A DNA stretch of 23,869 bases from an uncultured Lachnospiraceae bacterium (GCA_910587715.1 CAJUMV010000055.1:1-23869), one strand, 5' to 3'. Numbered from the stretch's first letter, positions 16,339 through 23,824 are shown. Numbers and translations: made by a program. Notes: a model not told the origin generated them from the sequence alone.

Positions 16339-17295
16339 TCAAACGCCCATTAACGCCACCAGACAAAGCAGCGCCGTCACGATCGAAAATACGGCAACCA
16401 CCCGCGTCTCCGACCACCCGCACAGCTCAAAGTGGTGATGAATCGGCGCCATCTTAAAGATGCGTTTGCCGCCCGTCAGTTTAAAATACGTCACCTGCAT
16501 CATAACAGACAGTACCTCAATGACATAAATAAATCCCACAATCACGATAAAGAGCGGCATCTGCATCATATACGCCGCCGCCGCCACGAAACCGCCGAGG
16601 GCAAGCGAACCGGTGTCTCCCATAAACACGCTTGCCGGATGCACGTTAAAGAGCAGGAAGCCCAAAAGCGCGCCCACCACCGCGCAGGTAATCGGCTCGA
16701 TGCCGCTGTCCGTCCCAATCGCCACCACCGTGAAGAAGGTCGCCACCAGCACGGTCACGGAGCTTGCCAGTCCGTCCAGTCCGTCCGTGAAGTTCGTGCC
16801 GTTCACCGTCCCGATGACTACCACAAACAGAAACGGAATGTTCATCCAACCGAAATCCAGATAAACGCCGTCGAGAAAGGGCACCTTCATCGCCAGCGAA
16901 ACGTCCGTATACCGCTGCAGATAAAATACAAAAACACCTGTTACTAAAAACTGCAGGGCAAATTTCTGCCACGCCCGCAGTCCCATCGAACGCTTTAGAA
17001 CTACTTTGATATAGTCATCCAAAAAGCCTACCAGCCCGAAACCAAGCGTGAGAAACAACACCGGGATAATCTTGGGATAGTCCCGCACAAAAAGAAGGGA
17101 CGCTGCAACCACGCTGACCAGAATCAGGATGCCCCCCATAGTAGGCGTTCCGTTTTTTTTCAAATGGCTCTCCGGTCCTTCTGTCCGCTCCGTCTGCCCC
17201 ACTTTCAGCCTGCGCAGAAAGGGAATCACCACCGGTCCCAGAAACACGCTGATCGCAAAAGATACCAATACCGAAATTAAAATAACACTGTTCAT
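16339..17295 (-). CDS. mraY: Phospho-N-acetylmuramoyl-pentapeptide transferase MraY
   Basis: A 318-residue polytopic membrane enzyme that makes lipid I from UDP-MurNAc-pentapeptide and undecaprenyl phosphate. Family motifs are intact: PTMGG (51-55), the Asp pair FLDDYIK (91-97), NGTNFTDGLDGLA (165-177), FMGDTGSLALGG (224-235) and the cytoplasmic PIHHHFE (284-290). About ten membrane helices, usual length. ATG 17295 follows GGGAG. The gene is 30 bp downstream of the SpoVD-like PBP; in Bacillus murE would lie between them, and it is absent here. Confidence 0.97.
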   Translation of the reverse strand: MNSVILISVLVSFAISVFLGPVVIPFLRRLKVGQTERTEGPESHLKKNGTPTMGGILILVSVVAASLLFVRDYPKIIPVLFLTLGFGLVGFLDDYIKVVLKRSMGLRAWQKFALQFLVTGVFVFYLQRYTDVSLAMKVPFLDGVYLDFGWMNIPFLFVVVIGTVNGTNFTDGLDGLASSVTVLVATFFTVVAIGTDSGIEPITCAVVGALLGFLLFNVHPASVFMGDTGSLALGGFVAAAAYMMQMPLFIVIVGFIYVIEVLSVMMQVTYFKLTGGKRIFKMAPIHHHFELCGWSETRVVAVFSIVTALLCLVALMGV

Positions 17296-17325
17296 GCTTC
17301 TCTCCCGCTCCTTATCACCAGTCCA

Positions 17326-19071
17326 TTACTTATCAGTATAGCTCTTTTCATCCAAATAGGGAAGGATATTCTCAAAAAGCTGCCTCACCACCGGCGCGGC
17401 AATCTGTCCGCCGTAGTAAGTCCCTTTCGGATTATGGATAACGGCAAGCGCCAGAACCTGCGGATTATCCGCCGGCGCAAAGCCAAGGAAGGAGGCGATA
17501 TACTTGCCGCTCCCGCGGGGAAGCGTCTGGCTGGTCGCCGTCTTTCCGCCCACCCGGTAGCCTTCCACCGCGCCGTTTCTGCCGCTGCCGTCCGCCACCA
17601 CCTGCTCTAAGATGTAGCGCATCGTCTCGGAAGTCTCGTCAGACACCACATGCTCCCTTACAGGATAGGTAAACGACTGGCTGTCGCTCCCGTCCGACGT
17701 CACCGCCCGCACCGCAAAGTGGGGCGTAACACGCCTGCCGCCGTTGACGATGGATGCCGCCGTGGTAGCAAGCTGAATCGGCGTAATCTGAAAGGACTGT
17801 CCGAAGGAAATGGTGGCAAGCTCCACAGGCCCGATGTTTTCCATCTTGTGCATGATGGTTCCCGCTTCGCCCGGCAGGTCAATTCCCGTCTTGTCTAAAA
17901 GCCCGAACTGCCGGAAATAGGAGTAATAGCGCTCCACCCCGATACGCAGTCCCACCGTGATAAAGACCGGATTGCAGGAGTTCATCGTGCCCTGCACGAA
18001 GTCCTCCGCCCCATGACCGCCCACCTTGTGACAGCGGATTTTCCGGTCTTCCACCATGATAAAACCGGGACAGTTAAAGGTGTCGGTGGGCTTCACCGCG
18101 CCGGATTCTAAGCCCGCCGCCGCCGTGATGATCTTAAAGGTAGAACCCGGCTCATAGGTGTCGTTGATACAGCCGTTTCGCCACATGGCGTTTAGCAGTT
18201 CCTGCCTCTTTTTCTCGGAGAACGCCAGCGCGTCCATGCCGTCCGGCAGCGTGTAGGGGTTGTTTAAGTCAAACTCCGGCACATCCACCATCGCCAGAAT
18301 CTCCCCGTTCTGGGGATTCATCACCAGAATGGACACCCGATCCGCTTCCTTGGTCTCCATCGTCTGTTTCGCAAGCTGGGTGGCGTAGCTCTGAATATTG
18401 ATATCCAGACTGATATAGAGGTCTCTGCCGCTCACCGGCTCCACTCTCTCCTCGCCCTCTTCATCCTGCTCCACACCCTTGGCGTCGGTCACCGTTAAGA
18501 TAGTTCCCGCTTCACCTTTCAGATATTCCTCATAAATCACTTCCAACCCGATAATACCCTGATTGTCCCCGCCGGTAAACCCAAGCGCCTTGGACGCCAG
18601 CGTATCGTAGGGATAATAACGCTTGTAATCTTCATCCACCTTGACCCCGTCAAGTTTTCTTGCCCTGATGGAGTCACCCACCGCCTTTTCCACATTGCTC
18701 TTTATTTTCTCGATGGAAGAATATTTCTCCACTCGCTTTCTCACATACTCTTCCGACAGGCCAAGCTCTTTTGACAAAACGGCGATTACTTCTTCCGCAT
18801 TCGTAATCTGGCTGTGGATCACGGAAACCGTGCAGACCGTCTTATTGTCCGCCAGAATCTTGCCGTTCGCGTCTATGATACGCCCCCTTGCCGCCTTGAT
18901 GCTCCGTTCCCTCTCGTGCAGCTCCTTCGCCTTAAGCGTATAATACTCCGACTGAAACACCATCAGATAAACAAGCCTTGCCGCCAGCCCCAGGAGCGCC
19001 AGCACACACAGGAAAAATACGGTCACCGTCTTGCTCCTGTGGTATGTTTTATGGTTCATCTTCCCTTCCAT
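17326..19071 (-). CDS. spoVD: Class B penicillin-binding protein, SpoVD-like, with KTAT active-site motif
   Basis: A 581-residue bitopic transpeptidase: short cytoplasmic start, one membrane helix (about 16-37), PBP dimerisation domain (about 60-200, RGRIIDANGKILA), then the transpeptidase domain. The serine motif is STFK (about 310), the second motif SCN (about 365), and the third reads KTAT where KTGT is usual. No PASTA repeats follow, unlike Bacillus SpoVD. The name rests on position: second of two PBPs between ftsL and mraY. Septal or spore-cortex roles cannot be told apart by sequence. I choose ATG 19071, 10 bases after GAGG; TTG 19074 and ATG 19059 are alternatives. The GAGG lies in the 3' arm of a hairpin. 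Confidence 0.88.
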   Translation of the reverse strand: MEGKMNHKTYHRSKTVTVFFLCVLALLGLAARLVYLMVFQSEYYTLKAKELHERERSIKAARGRIIDANGKILADNKTVCTVSVIHSQITNAEEVIAVLSKELGLSEEYVRKRVEKYSSIEKIKSNVEKAVGDSIRARKLDGVKVDEDYKRYYPYDTLASKALGFTGGDNQGIIGLEVIYEEYLKGEAGTILTVTDAKGVEQDEEGEERVEPVSGRDLYISLDINIQSYATQLAKQTMETKEADRVSILVMNPQNGEILAMVDVPEFDLNNPYTLPDGMDALAFSEKKRQELLNAMWRNGCINDTYEPGSTFKIITAAAGLESGAVKPTDTFNCPGFIMVEDRKIRCHKVGGHGAEDFVQGTMNSCNPVFITVGLRIGVERYYSYFRQFGLLDKTGIDLPGEAGTIMHKMENIGPVELATISFGQSFQITPIQLATTAASIVNGGRRVTPHFAVRAVTSDGSDSQSFTYPVREHVVSDETSETMRYILEQVVADGSGRNGAVEGYRVGGKTATSQTLPRGSGKYIASFLGFAPADNPQVLALAVIHNPKGTYYGGQIAAPVVRQLFENILPYLDEKSYTDK

Positions 19072-19079
19072 CAAAGAGA

Positions 19080-19128
19080 AACCTCACAAAAAGGTATTAA
19101 TATAATCTATTATCCTTTTTCTGAGGTT
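19080..19128 (-). promoter_or_regulatory. Inverted repeat that can mask the ribosome binding site of the SpoVD-like PBP
   Basis: In the transcript AACCTCAGAAAAAGG (19114-19128) can pair with CCTTTTTGTGAGGTT (19080-19094), 14 of 15 positions, around a 19-base AT-rich loop. The 3' arm contains the GAGG (19082-19085) that serves ATG 19071. No T-run follows the stem, so it is not an intrinsic terminator. It occupies most of the gap between the two PBP genes. Confidence 0.6.
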
Positions 19129-19142
19129 ATTCTCACTTCGCT

Positions 19143-21443
19143 CTATTCTATTCCCCCGGATTCTTCCCCGTCTCCCGGCGGCGGAGCGGGTGACCACTCG
19201 TCCCCTGCGCCTTCTCCGGACTCTTCGCCCTGAGAATCTCCGCTGCCCACGCGCGTACCGATCTGCGGGTCATAATAGTCTCCCGTAGCCGGGTCTACCA
19301 GATAACCGGTCTCGGGATCCAGCGGGAAATCCCTCCATGCTTCGTTCGGTCCTGTCGGCTCCTCCTCTGCGCCTTCCTCTCCCTCTGCGGGTGCGGCGCC
19401 CTCTTCTCCCTGAGAGCCGCCCTCCTCCCCCTCCTTCGGAATCGGGTTTCCTTCCTCGTCCAATTCTTCCTCCGTTTCCGTCGTCTGGGGCGTCCTGATC
19501 TGAATCTGGAGCTGTTCTAACTCCTCCCGCTCCTTATCGCTCAGTTCCTCGGTCATAAAGATATTCATGTAAGGAAGCACTTCCGTCAGAATACTTTTGA
19601 CAATTTTGGTGGCGTATTTCGCATCATCCTGAAATACGACATTGGGTCTGTCCACCACCACATAGATGACCACCTGCGGGTCGTCTGCCGGCGCATAGCC
19701 CATAAAGGAAACCACATATTCGTTGTTTCCTCGGGGCAGCGTCTCCGCCGTCCCCGTTTTTCCGCCTATCATATAGCCTGCGGGTCTTGCCGTATGCCCG
19801 GTGCCGTTCTCGCCGCTCACCACCGTATTGCAGTACTCGATGATCGTATCGCTGGTGGAGCGGGAAATGGTCTGCTTTAAAAGCCGCGGCTCGATGTTTT
19901 CTATGGTCGCGCCGTCCGCCGTCGTAATCCGGCTCGCCACATGGGGCGCATAGTAGTTGCCGCCGTTGATCAGGGAACAAAAGCCCGTGATCACCTGTAT
20001 CATAGTGGCGTTGAAGCTCTGCCCGAAGGAGTTGGTGGCAAGGTCCGTCATGCCGATGTTATCTTCATGGTAAATCATGCTCGCCGTCCGCGCTTCCCCC
20101 GCCAAATCGATGTTCGTCTTTAAGCCGAAGTTAAAAGCGTGCTGATAATTCACAAATTCCGTTTTTCCAAGCGCAAACGCCACATTCATCAGCACCACGT
20201 TGCAGGAGCGCTCTACGCCCTGCTGTACCGTCAGCGGTCCGTCCCCGAAGGTCTGGTGGCATTTGATGTTGTGGTCGCCCACATGAAGCATTCCCTCGCA
20301 GTTATACGTCTCATTTCCGGTGATAGAACCGCTCTCTAATGCCGCCGCCACCGTAAAGGGCTTAAACACGGAGCCAGGCTCGTAAGCATCCACGATACAG
20401 AAATTCTTCCACAAGGCGTTCAAGTGCTGGTACATGACTTCGTCATTCATCCCTGCAATCGATTCCTGCGTCACATATTCCGCCACGCCGTCCGTCCTGA
20501 CCCGTTTTCCGTCCTTGTCAAGAAGGGGCATCCCCACCAGATTTTCCGTATTCCTGACATCGTTTAAGTCAAAGACCGGATAGCTTGCCATAGCCAGCAC
20601 ACTGGCGCTGTTCGGGTCCATAATGATACAGCCGATATTCTCCGCGCCGTTGCCGGGTCTGGCATTGTCCTTATACTCCTCATTAAACGCTTTCAGATAT
20701 TTTTCCACAATCGTCTGGATGTTCGCGTCCAGTGTAAGCTGGATATTGTTGCCGTCCTTCGCCGCAATCGTCGTGCGCTCCAGCGTGGAATCGTCGTTGA
20801 GATACCCGTACTCCCTGCCGTTTGTACCACTCAGGATATCGTTATAATACTCCTCTACCCCATAAGTGCCCGCACTGTCGCCCGTGGTAAAACCAACCAG
20901 ATCACACGCCAGAGAACCGTTCGGATACTCCCTTTTATACTCATCCTCAAACCAGACGCCCTTGATATTGGCTCCCTGCTCCTCGTCGTCGCAAAATTCC
21001 TCAAAGGCTGTCTTCTTCTCATATTCCACCCGCTTCGCCATCACATAGTAAGCGGAGTCCGGATGCCCGGCAATATAAGCCCTTACCGCCTCGATATCAA
21101 TATCAAAGAAACGTTTCAGCGCGCTTAAGGTCGGCTCCAGATATTCCTCCTTCCGAAGCAGCAGTCTGGTGTCCAGAATCACATTGTAAACCTTGTTGCT
21201 CACCGCCAGCACCGTGCCGTTGGAGTCCACAATCTCTCCACGTTTAAAAGGTATTATCGCGGAGTCATACTCCTGATGCGACAATACCTGTTTCTTGTAC
21301 TCTTCCCCGTTATCCCTGTTAATCAGAAATAACCGGGCGCTGAGTCCCACGAAAGCCGCCAGGATAAACAAGAACAGCACCAGCAGCTTTTTCTGCATTT
21401 TGATTGTAAACCTCAGTACGGAGTTTCTTTTTTTTGCACTCAA
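19143..21443 (-). CDS. pbpB: Class B penicillin-binding protein (FtsI/PBP2B type) with acidic repeat tail
   Basis: A 766-residue septal transpeptidase candidate: membrane helix about 19-41, dimerisation domain about 60-230, transpeptidase domain about 265-625 with SVFK (358-361), SCN (413-415) and KTGT (562-565), all intact. It follows ftsL by 12 bp, the pbpB/ftsI place in Firmicute clusters. The oddity is the C-terminus: after the catalytic domain come about 135 extracellular residues (632-766), mostly Glu and Gly, with three consecutive octapeptides starting DP (709-732). Ordinary PBP2B ends soon after the catalytic domain or carries PASTA repeats. The start is TTG 21443, five bases after AGGTG; an in-frame ATG lies 15 codons later (21398) without a good binding site. 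Confidence 0.9.
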   Translation of the reverse strand: MSAKKRNSVLRFTIKMQKKLLVLFLFILAAFVGLSARLFLINRDNGEEYKKQVLSHQEYDSAIIPFKRGEIVDSNGTVLAVSNKVYNVILDTRLLLRKEEYLEPTLSALKRFFDIDIEAVRAYIAGHPDSAYYVMAKRVEYEKKTAFEEFCDDEEQGANIKGVWFEDEYKREYPNGSLACDLVGFTTGDSAGTYGVEEYYNDILSGTNGREYGYLNDDSTLERTTIAAKDGNNIQLTLDANIQTIVEKYLKAFNEEYKDNARPGNGAENIGCIIMDPNSASVLAMASYPVFDLNDVRNTENLVGMPLLDKDGKRVRTDGVAEYVTQESIAGMNDEVMYQHLNALWKNFCIVDAYEPGSVFKPFTVAAALESGSITGNETYNCEGMLHVGDHNIKCHQTFGDGPLTVQQGVERSCNVVLMNVAFALGKTEFVNYQHAFNFGLKTNIDLAGEARTASMIYHEDNIGMTDLATNSFGQSFNATMIQVITGFCSLINGGNYYAPHVASRITTADGATIENIEPRLLKQTISRSTSDTIIEYCNTVVSGENGTGHTARPAGYMIGGKTGTAETLPRGNNEYVVSFMGYAPADDPQVVIYVVVDRPNVVFQDDAKYATKIVKSILTEVLPYMNIFMTEELSDKEREELEQLQIQIRTPQTTETEEELDEEGNPIPKEGEEGGSQGEEGAAPAEGEEGAEEEPTGPNEAWRDFPLDPETGYLVDPATGDYYDPQIGTRVGSGDSQGEESGEGAGDEWSPAPPPGDGEESGGIE

Positions 21444-21455
21444 AAAATCACCTGC

Positions 21456-21914
21456 TTAATCCTGCTGCGGAATTTCCGCCATCTGTTTCACGTAGTCGCT
21501 GTTTTCGCTGGCAAAGGAAATGATCTGTCCCTCCTGCGCATACTGCATACCCAGCTCCTGAATCGCGATTCTTCGGATTTCTTCCAAATCCACGCTGCTT
21601 GTAATTCTGCTGTAATCCTCCTCATTGGCAACCTTTAAACTGTTAAGCTGTCTCTCCAGTGTGGAGATATGCTTCACACTGTTCGTAATATCCGACTGCA
21701 GTCCGATATAATACACCAGAATGATGCCCGTAGCAATCAATGCCGCCCCCAGAAACAGAACATAGCCGGGACTCATATGCTTTGCCCGCTCCCTGTTCCT
21801 TCTCACGGTATTATTTATTTTTTTCTTCGGTCTGTCGTCTGTCCTTCTCTCCGGCTGTATGTTTCTGACCGTATTACCCTGCACATAATATGCGTTTTTC
21901 CGTGCTGCTGCCAT
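21456..21914 (-). CDS. ftsL: Cell division protein FtsL-like
   Basis: A 152-residue bitopic protein: basic cytoplasmic N-terminus (1-48), one membrane helix (about 50-70, YVLFLGAALIATGIILVYYI), then a coiled-coil (about 73-110, ISTLERQLNSLKVANEEDYS) and an extracellular tail. This is the architecture of FtsL/DivIC-type septum proteins, which form a heterotrimer with FtsQ and activate FtsW and its PBP. ELGMQYAQEGQIISF after the coiled coil is typical of FtsL in Clostridia. ATG 21914 follows GGAG; it lies 80 bp after rsmH and 12 bp before the PBP gene. Sequence conservation in the family is low, and position carries much of the weight. Confidence 0.88.
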   Translation of the reverse strand: MAAARKNAYYVQGNTVRNIQPERRTDDRPKKKINNTVRRNRERAKHMSPGYVLFLGAALIATGIILVYYIGLQSDITNSVKHISTLERQLNSLKVANEEDYSRITSSVDLEEIRRIAIQELGMQYAQEGQIISFASENSDYVKQMAEIPQQD

Positions 21915-21994
21915 AATTCTCCGTTTCCCCTCTTTATTTTGCCCTTGTCAGATATTCTCTCTCTTCTTCTGTATCCTCTGCAGTCACGTCCCTG

Positions 21995-22951
21995 TCATCG
22001 GATGCCCGCTGCCGTTTCCCTCTTCTCGAATACCCGCAGTTTCGCGCTTTTCGCTCTGCTGTTTTCATCCATTTCCTGCCTGGTCGGCAGAATCGGTTTT
22101 TTCGTAATCACAACTCCTTTTGAAACCTGTCCGCACACACAGACCGGAAAGTCCGGCGGGCAGGTGCATGGATTTTCGTTTCTCCGAAAGGCTGACTTTA
22201 CAATCCGGTCCTCTAAGGAATGGAACGTGATCACGCAGAGCCTGCCGCCCGGATGCAGCAAATCAATCAATCCGTCCAGAGAGTCCTGCAGGACTTCCAG
22301 TTCCCTGTTGCACGCAATCCGAATCGCCTGAAACGTCCGTTTGGAAGGATGTCCTCCCGTGGCACGCATCTTCGCCGGAATTGCCGCCTTAATGATCTCG
22401 TTCAACTCCCCCGTCGTCTCTAAGGGCTTGTCCTTTCTCGCCGCCGCAATGTGTTTCGCTATATTTTTCGCGAATTTCTCCTCGCCGTAATCCCGCAAAA
22501 TGCGGGTAAGCTCTGTCTCTGAGTACTCATTTATGATTTCCTTCGCGCTCAAGGTCTGCCTTCTGTCCATCCGCATATCAAGCGGCGCGTCATAGCGGTA
22601 AGAAAACCCTCTCTCTTCATTGTCAAGCTGATAGGACGAAACACCGAGGTCAAGCACAATGCCGTCCACGCCGTATACGCCGATTTCCGCAAGCGCCCCC
22701 GCCGCGTTCGCGTAATTGTCGCGAATCAGCGTAACCCGCTCCCTGTACGGCTCCAGCCGTTTCCCTGCCGCAGCGATGGCATCCTCGTCCTGATCAATGC
22801 CAATCAGCCTGCCATCTCCTGTAAGCCTTCCTGCTGCCTCGTAAGCATGTCCGCCGCCGCCAAGCGTGCCGTCCAGGTAAATGCCCTGCGGCCTGATATC
22901 CAGATTTTCTATCGTTTCCTTCAGGAGCACCGAGGTATGCTTAAACTCCAT
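21995..22951 (-). CDS. rsmH: 16S rRNA (cytosine(1402)-N(4))-methyltransferase RsmH
   Basis: A 318-residue SAM-dependent methyltransferase that modifies C1402 in the ribosomal P site. It opens with MEFKHTSVLLKETIENL; the SAM-binding loop is YLDGTLGGGGHA (25-36); GIDQDEDAI is the acidic strand end; LDLGVSSYQLD, RGFSYRYDAPLDMRMD and GRLCVITFHSLEDRIVK are all family hallmarks. A Cys-containing segment NPCTCPPDFPVCVC lies near the C-terminus, as in many Firmicute RsmH. ATG 22951 follows AAGGG; the gene begins 15 bp after mraZ in the first part of the dcw transcript. Confidence 0.97.
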   Translation of the reverse strand: MEFKHTSVLLKETIENLDIRPQGIYLDGTLGGGGHAYEAAGRLTGDGRLIGIDQDEDAIAAAGKRLEPYRERVTLIRDNYANAAGALAEIGVYGVDGIVLDLGVSSYQLDNEERGFSYRYDAPLDMRMDRRQTLSAKEIINEYSETELTRILRDYGEEKFAKNIAKHIAAARKDKPLETTGELNEIIKAAIPAKMRATGGHPSKRTFQAIRIACNRELEVLQDSLDGLIDLLHPGGRLCVITFHSLEDRIVKSAFRRNENPCTCPPDFPVCVCGQVSKGVVITKKPILPTRQEMDENSRAKSAKLRVFEKRETAAGIR

Positions 22952-22966
22952 GTTATTTTCCCTTCA

Positions 22967-23398
22967 CTAGATCCCTAACCCAAGCTCCGCCATGTGCTCC
23001 GCGATTTCATCCATGTCCTCAAATGCCGCCGTATCTTCGAAGCGTTCTCTGCCCCAGATTTCAATCCGGCTGCCAACGCCGACTAACACCACGTCTTTCG
23101 TCAGCTGCGCAAATTCCCGCAGAACATTGGGAATCAGGATTCTTCCCTGTTTATCCACTTCCGCTTCCGTTGCTCCCGCGAGGAAAAAACGAACGAACTG
23201 TCTCGCCTCTTTATTCGTGATGGGCAGGGATCTGAGTTTTTCTTCAAAGCGTTTCCACTCTTCGTTGTCATACACAAACAGACAGCCGTCCAATCCTTTG
23301 GTCACCACAAAAGCGTCTCCCAGGATTTCCCTGAATTTCGAGGGGATGATCAGCCTGCCCTTTGCATCAATTGTGTGATTGTACTCTCCCATGAACAT
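22967..23398 (-). CDS. mraZ: Transcriptional regulator MraZ
   Basis: A 143-residue protein with two SpoVT-AbrB-like DNA-binding halves, each with the DxxxR motif (DAKGR at 11-15, DKQGR at 82-86). MraZ assembles into rings and binds short direct repeats in front of its own operon to control dcw transcription. The start is ATG 23398, giving MFMGEYNHTIDAKGR as in close homologues; AGGGTGA lies 6 bases upstream (23405-23411), and a TTG two codons earlier would overlap it badly. The gene ends in TAG directly followed by TGA, a tandem stop. Four matching repeats are found upstream. Confidence 0.96.
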   Translation of the reverse strand: MFMGEYNHTIDAKGRLIIPSKFREILGDAFVVTKGLDGCLFVYDNEEWKRFEEKLRSLPITNKEARQFVRFFLAGATEAEVDKQGRILIPNVLREFAQLTKDVVLVGVGSRIEIWGRERFEDTAAFEDMDEIAEHMAELGLGI

Positions 23399-23404
23399 AT
23401 GCAA

Positions 23405-23411
23405 TCACCCT
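23405..23411 (-). promoter_or_regulatory. Ribosome binding site that fixes the mraZ start
   Basis: AGGGTGA on the minus strand, 6 bases before ATG 23398; the in-frame TTG at 23404 touches it and cannot be the start. Confidence 0.65.
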
Positions 23412-23466
23412 GCCCGCCTGTAACACCGTACCCTATGTGGTCTGCCACGAAAAAGGAATGCTGATG

Positions 23467-23504
23467 CCACTTTGCACCACTTCACTCCACTTTTCACCAC
23501 TTTT
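23467..23504 (-). promoter_or_regulatory. MraZ operator: four direct repeats with 10-bp period
   Basis: On the minus strand AAGTGG occurs four times at exact 10-bp steps (complement CCAC at 23467, 23477, 23487 and 23497), with variants AAGTGGTG, AAGTGGAG, AAGTGGTG and AAGTGGCA. MraZ boxes in other bacteria are GTGG-containing direct repeats with the same helical-turn period. They lie just downstream of the promoter, so bound MraZ would block initiation or early elongation. Confidence 0.8.
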
Positions 23505-23510
23505 ACATCA

Positions 23511-23539
23511 ATTCTACCCCATTTACAGGGATAATGCAA
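23511..23539 (-). promoter_or_regulatory. Main dcw cluster promoter (before mraZ)
   Basis: TTGCAT (23534-23539) and TAGAAT (23511-23516) with an exact 17-bp spacer. The upstream 30 bp are A/T tracts (23541-23572, with a near-tandem AAATATTAAG repeat) that could act as an UP element. The untranslated leader would be about 105 bases and contains the MraZ boxes. Confidence 0.7.
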
Positions 23540-23579
23540 GGAAAAAAGGAAGAAATATTAAGAAAATATTAAGGCGGAC

Positions 23580-23716
23580 GGCAGGGGAGGGCATGATTCA
23601 TTCGCATCGCGCTCTCGCTCCGCAATCACCGCAGCGGGTACATAAGCGTCTAAAGAACAGACGCTAAGTACCGGCGGTGATTGAGGGCTGCTCATTGAAT
23701 CATGCCCTCCCCTGCC
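23580..23716. repeat. 137-bp nested palindrome with perfect 21-bp outer arms
   Basis: The outer arms 23580-23600 and 23696-23716 are perfect inverted copies (beginning GGCAGGGGAGGGCATG). Inside are further nested pairs: CAATCACCGC (23623-23632) with GCGGTGATTG (23674-23683), GGTAC (23637-23641) with GTACC (23668-23672), and AGCGTCT (23645-23651) with AGACGCT (23659-23665), closing on a 7-base loop. Between the outer and middle stems the sequence is unpaired on both sides. No protein domain or target-site duplication is visible. It could be a miniature mobile element, a dispersed intergenic repeat, or a structured RNA. Confidence 0.8.
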
Positions 23717-23759
23717 TGTGCTTTGGTACAATTTAGGTTGGCTTAATATGGGTTGTGGG

Positions 23760-23801
23760 GACAAAACGAACACAGACGTTTCACTCTGTGTCCGCTTTGT
23801 C
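23760..23801 (-). repeat. 17-bp hairpin with strand-specific G-U pairs
   Basis: Arms 23760-23776 and 23785-23801 pair over 17 positions around an 8-base loop. Read as plus-strand RNA there are two A-C mismatches; as minus-strand RNA both become G-U pairs, so the complete stem exists only in a transcript running toward mraZ. The 3' side contains TTTTG but no longer T-run. It may be a terminator for a gene beyond the right edge or part of a structured RNA. Confidence 0.55.
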
Positions 23802-23824
23802 TGCCAAGGTTGTGAAAGTCGCCC

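Noticed and set aside
16319..16423. N-terminal extension of murD overlapping mraY
   Set aside because: The extra 35 residues are mraY read in another frame; ATG 16318 has its own ribosome binding site and begins the recognisable MurD sequence.
19080..19128. Intrinsic terminator between the two PBP genes
   Set aside because: The T-rich stretch is inside the stem and the bases after the stem (TCTCTTTG) are not a T-run; downstream genes would need another promoter, and none is convincing.
21930..21994. Coding-like frame after rsmH (DRDVTAEDTEEEREYL...) suggesting a frameshifted RsmH tail
   Set aside because: RsmH is already at normal length with its usual C-terminus; the stretch is short, lacks a start with a binding site and needs no frameshift to explain it.
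23467..23504. Short regular repeats as a possible CRISPR array
   Set aside because: The unit is only 10 bp with no spacers; position just before mraZ and the GTGG core fit an MraZ operator.
23580..23716. Invertible promoter switch (inverton) between the 21-bp arms
   Set aside because: The 95-bp interior has no promoter-like pair and is itself largely palindromic, so inversion would change little; no recombinase is nearby.
23558..23773. Minus-strand open frame of 71 residues across the palindrome
   Set aside because: It runs through both arms of the inverted repeat, has no ribosome binding site and shows no domain; the open frame follows from the palindrome's base composition.
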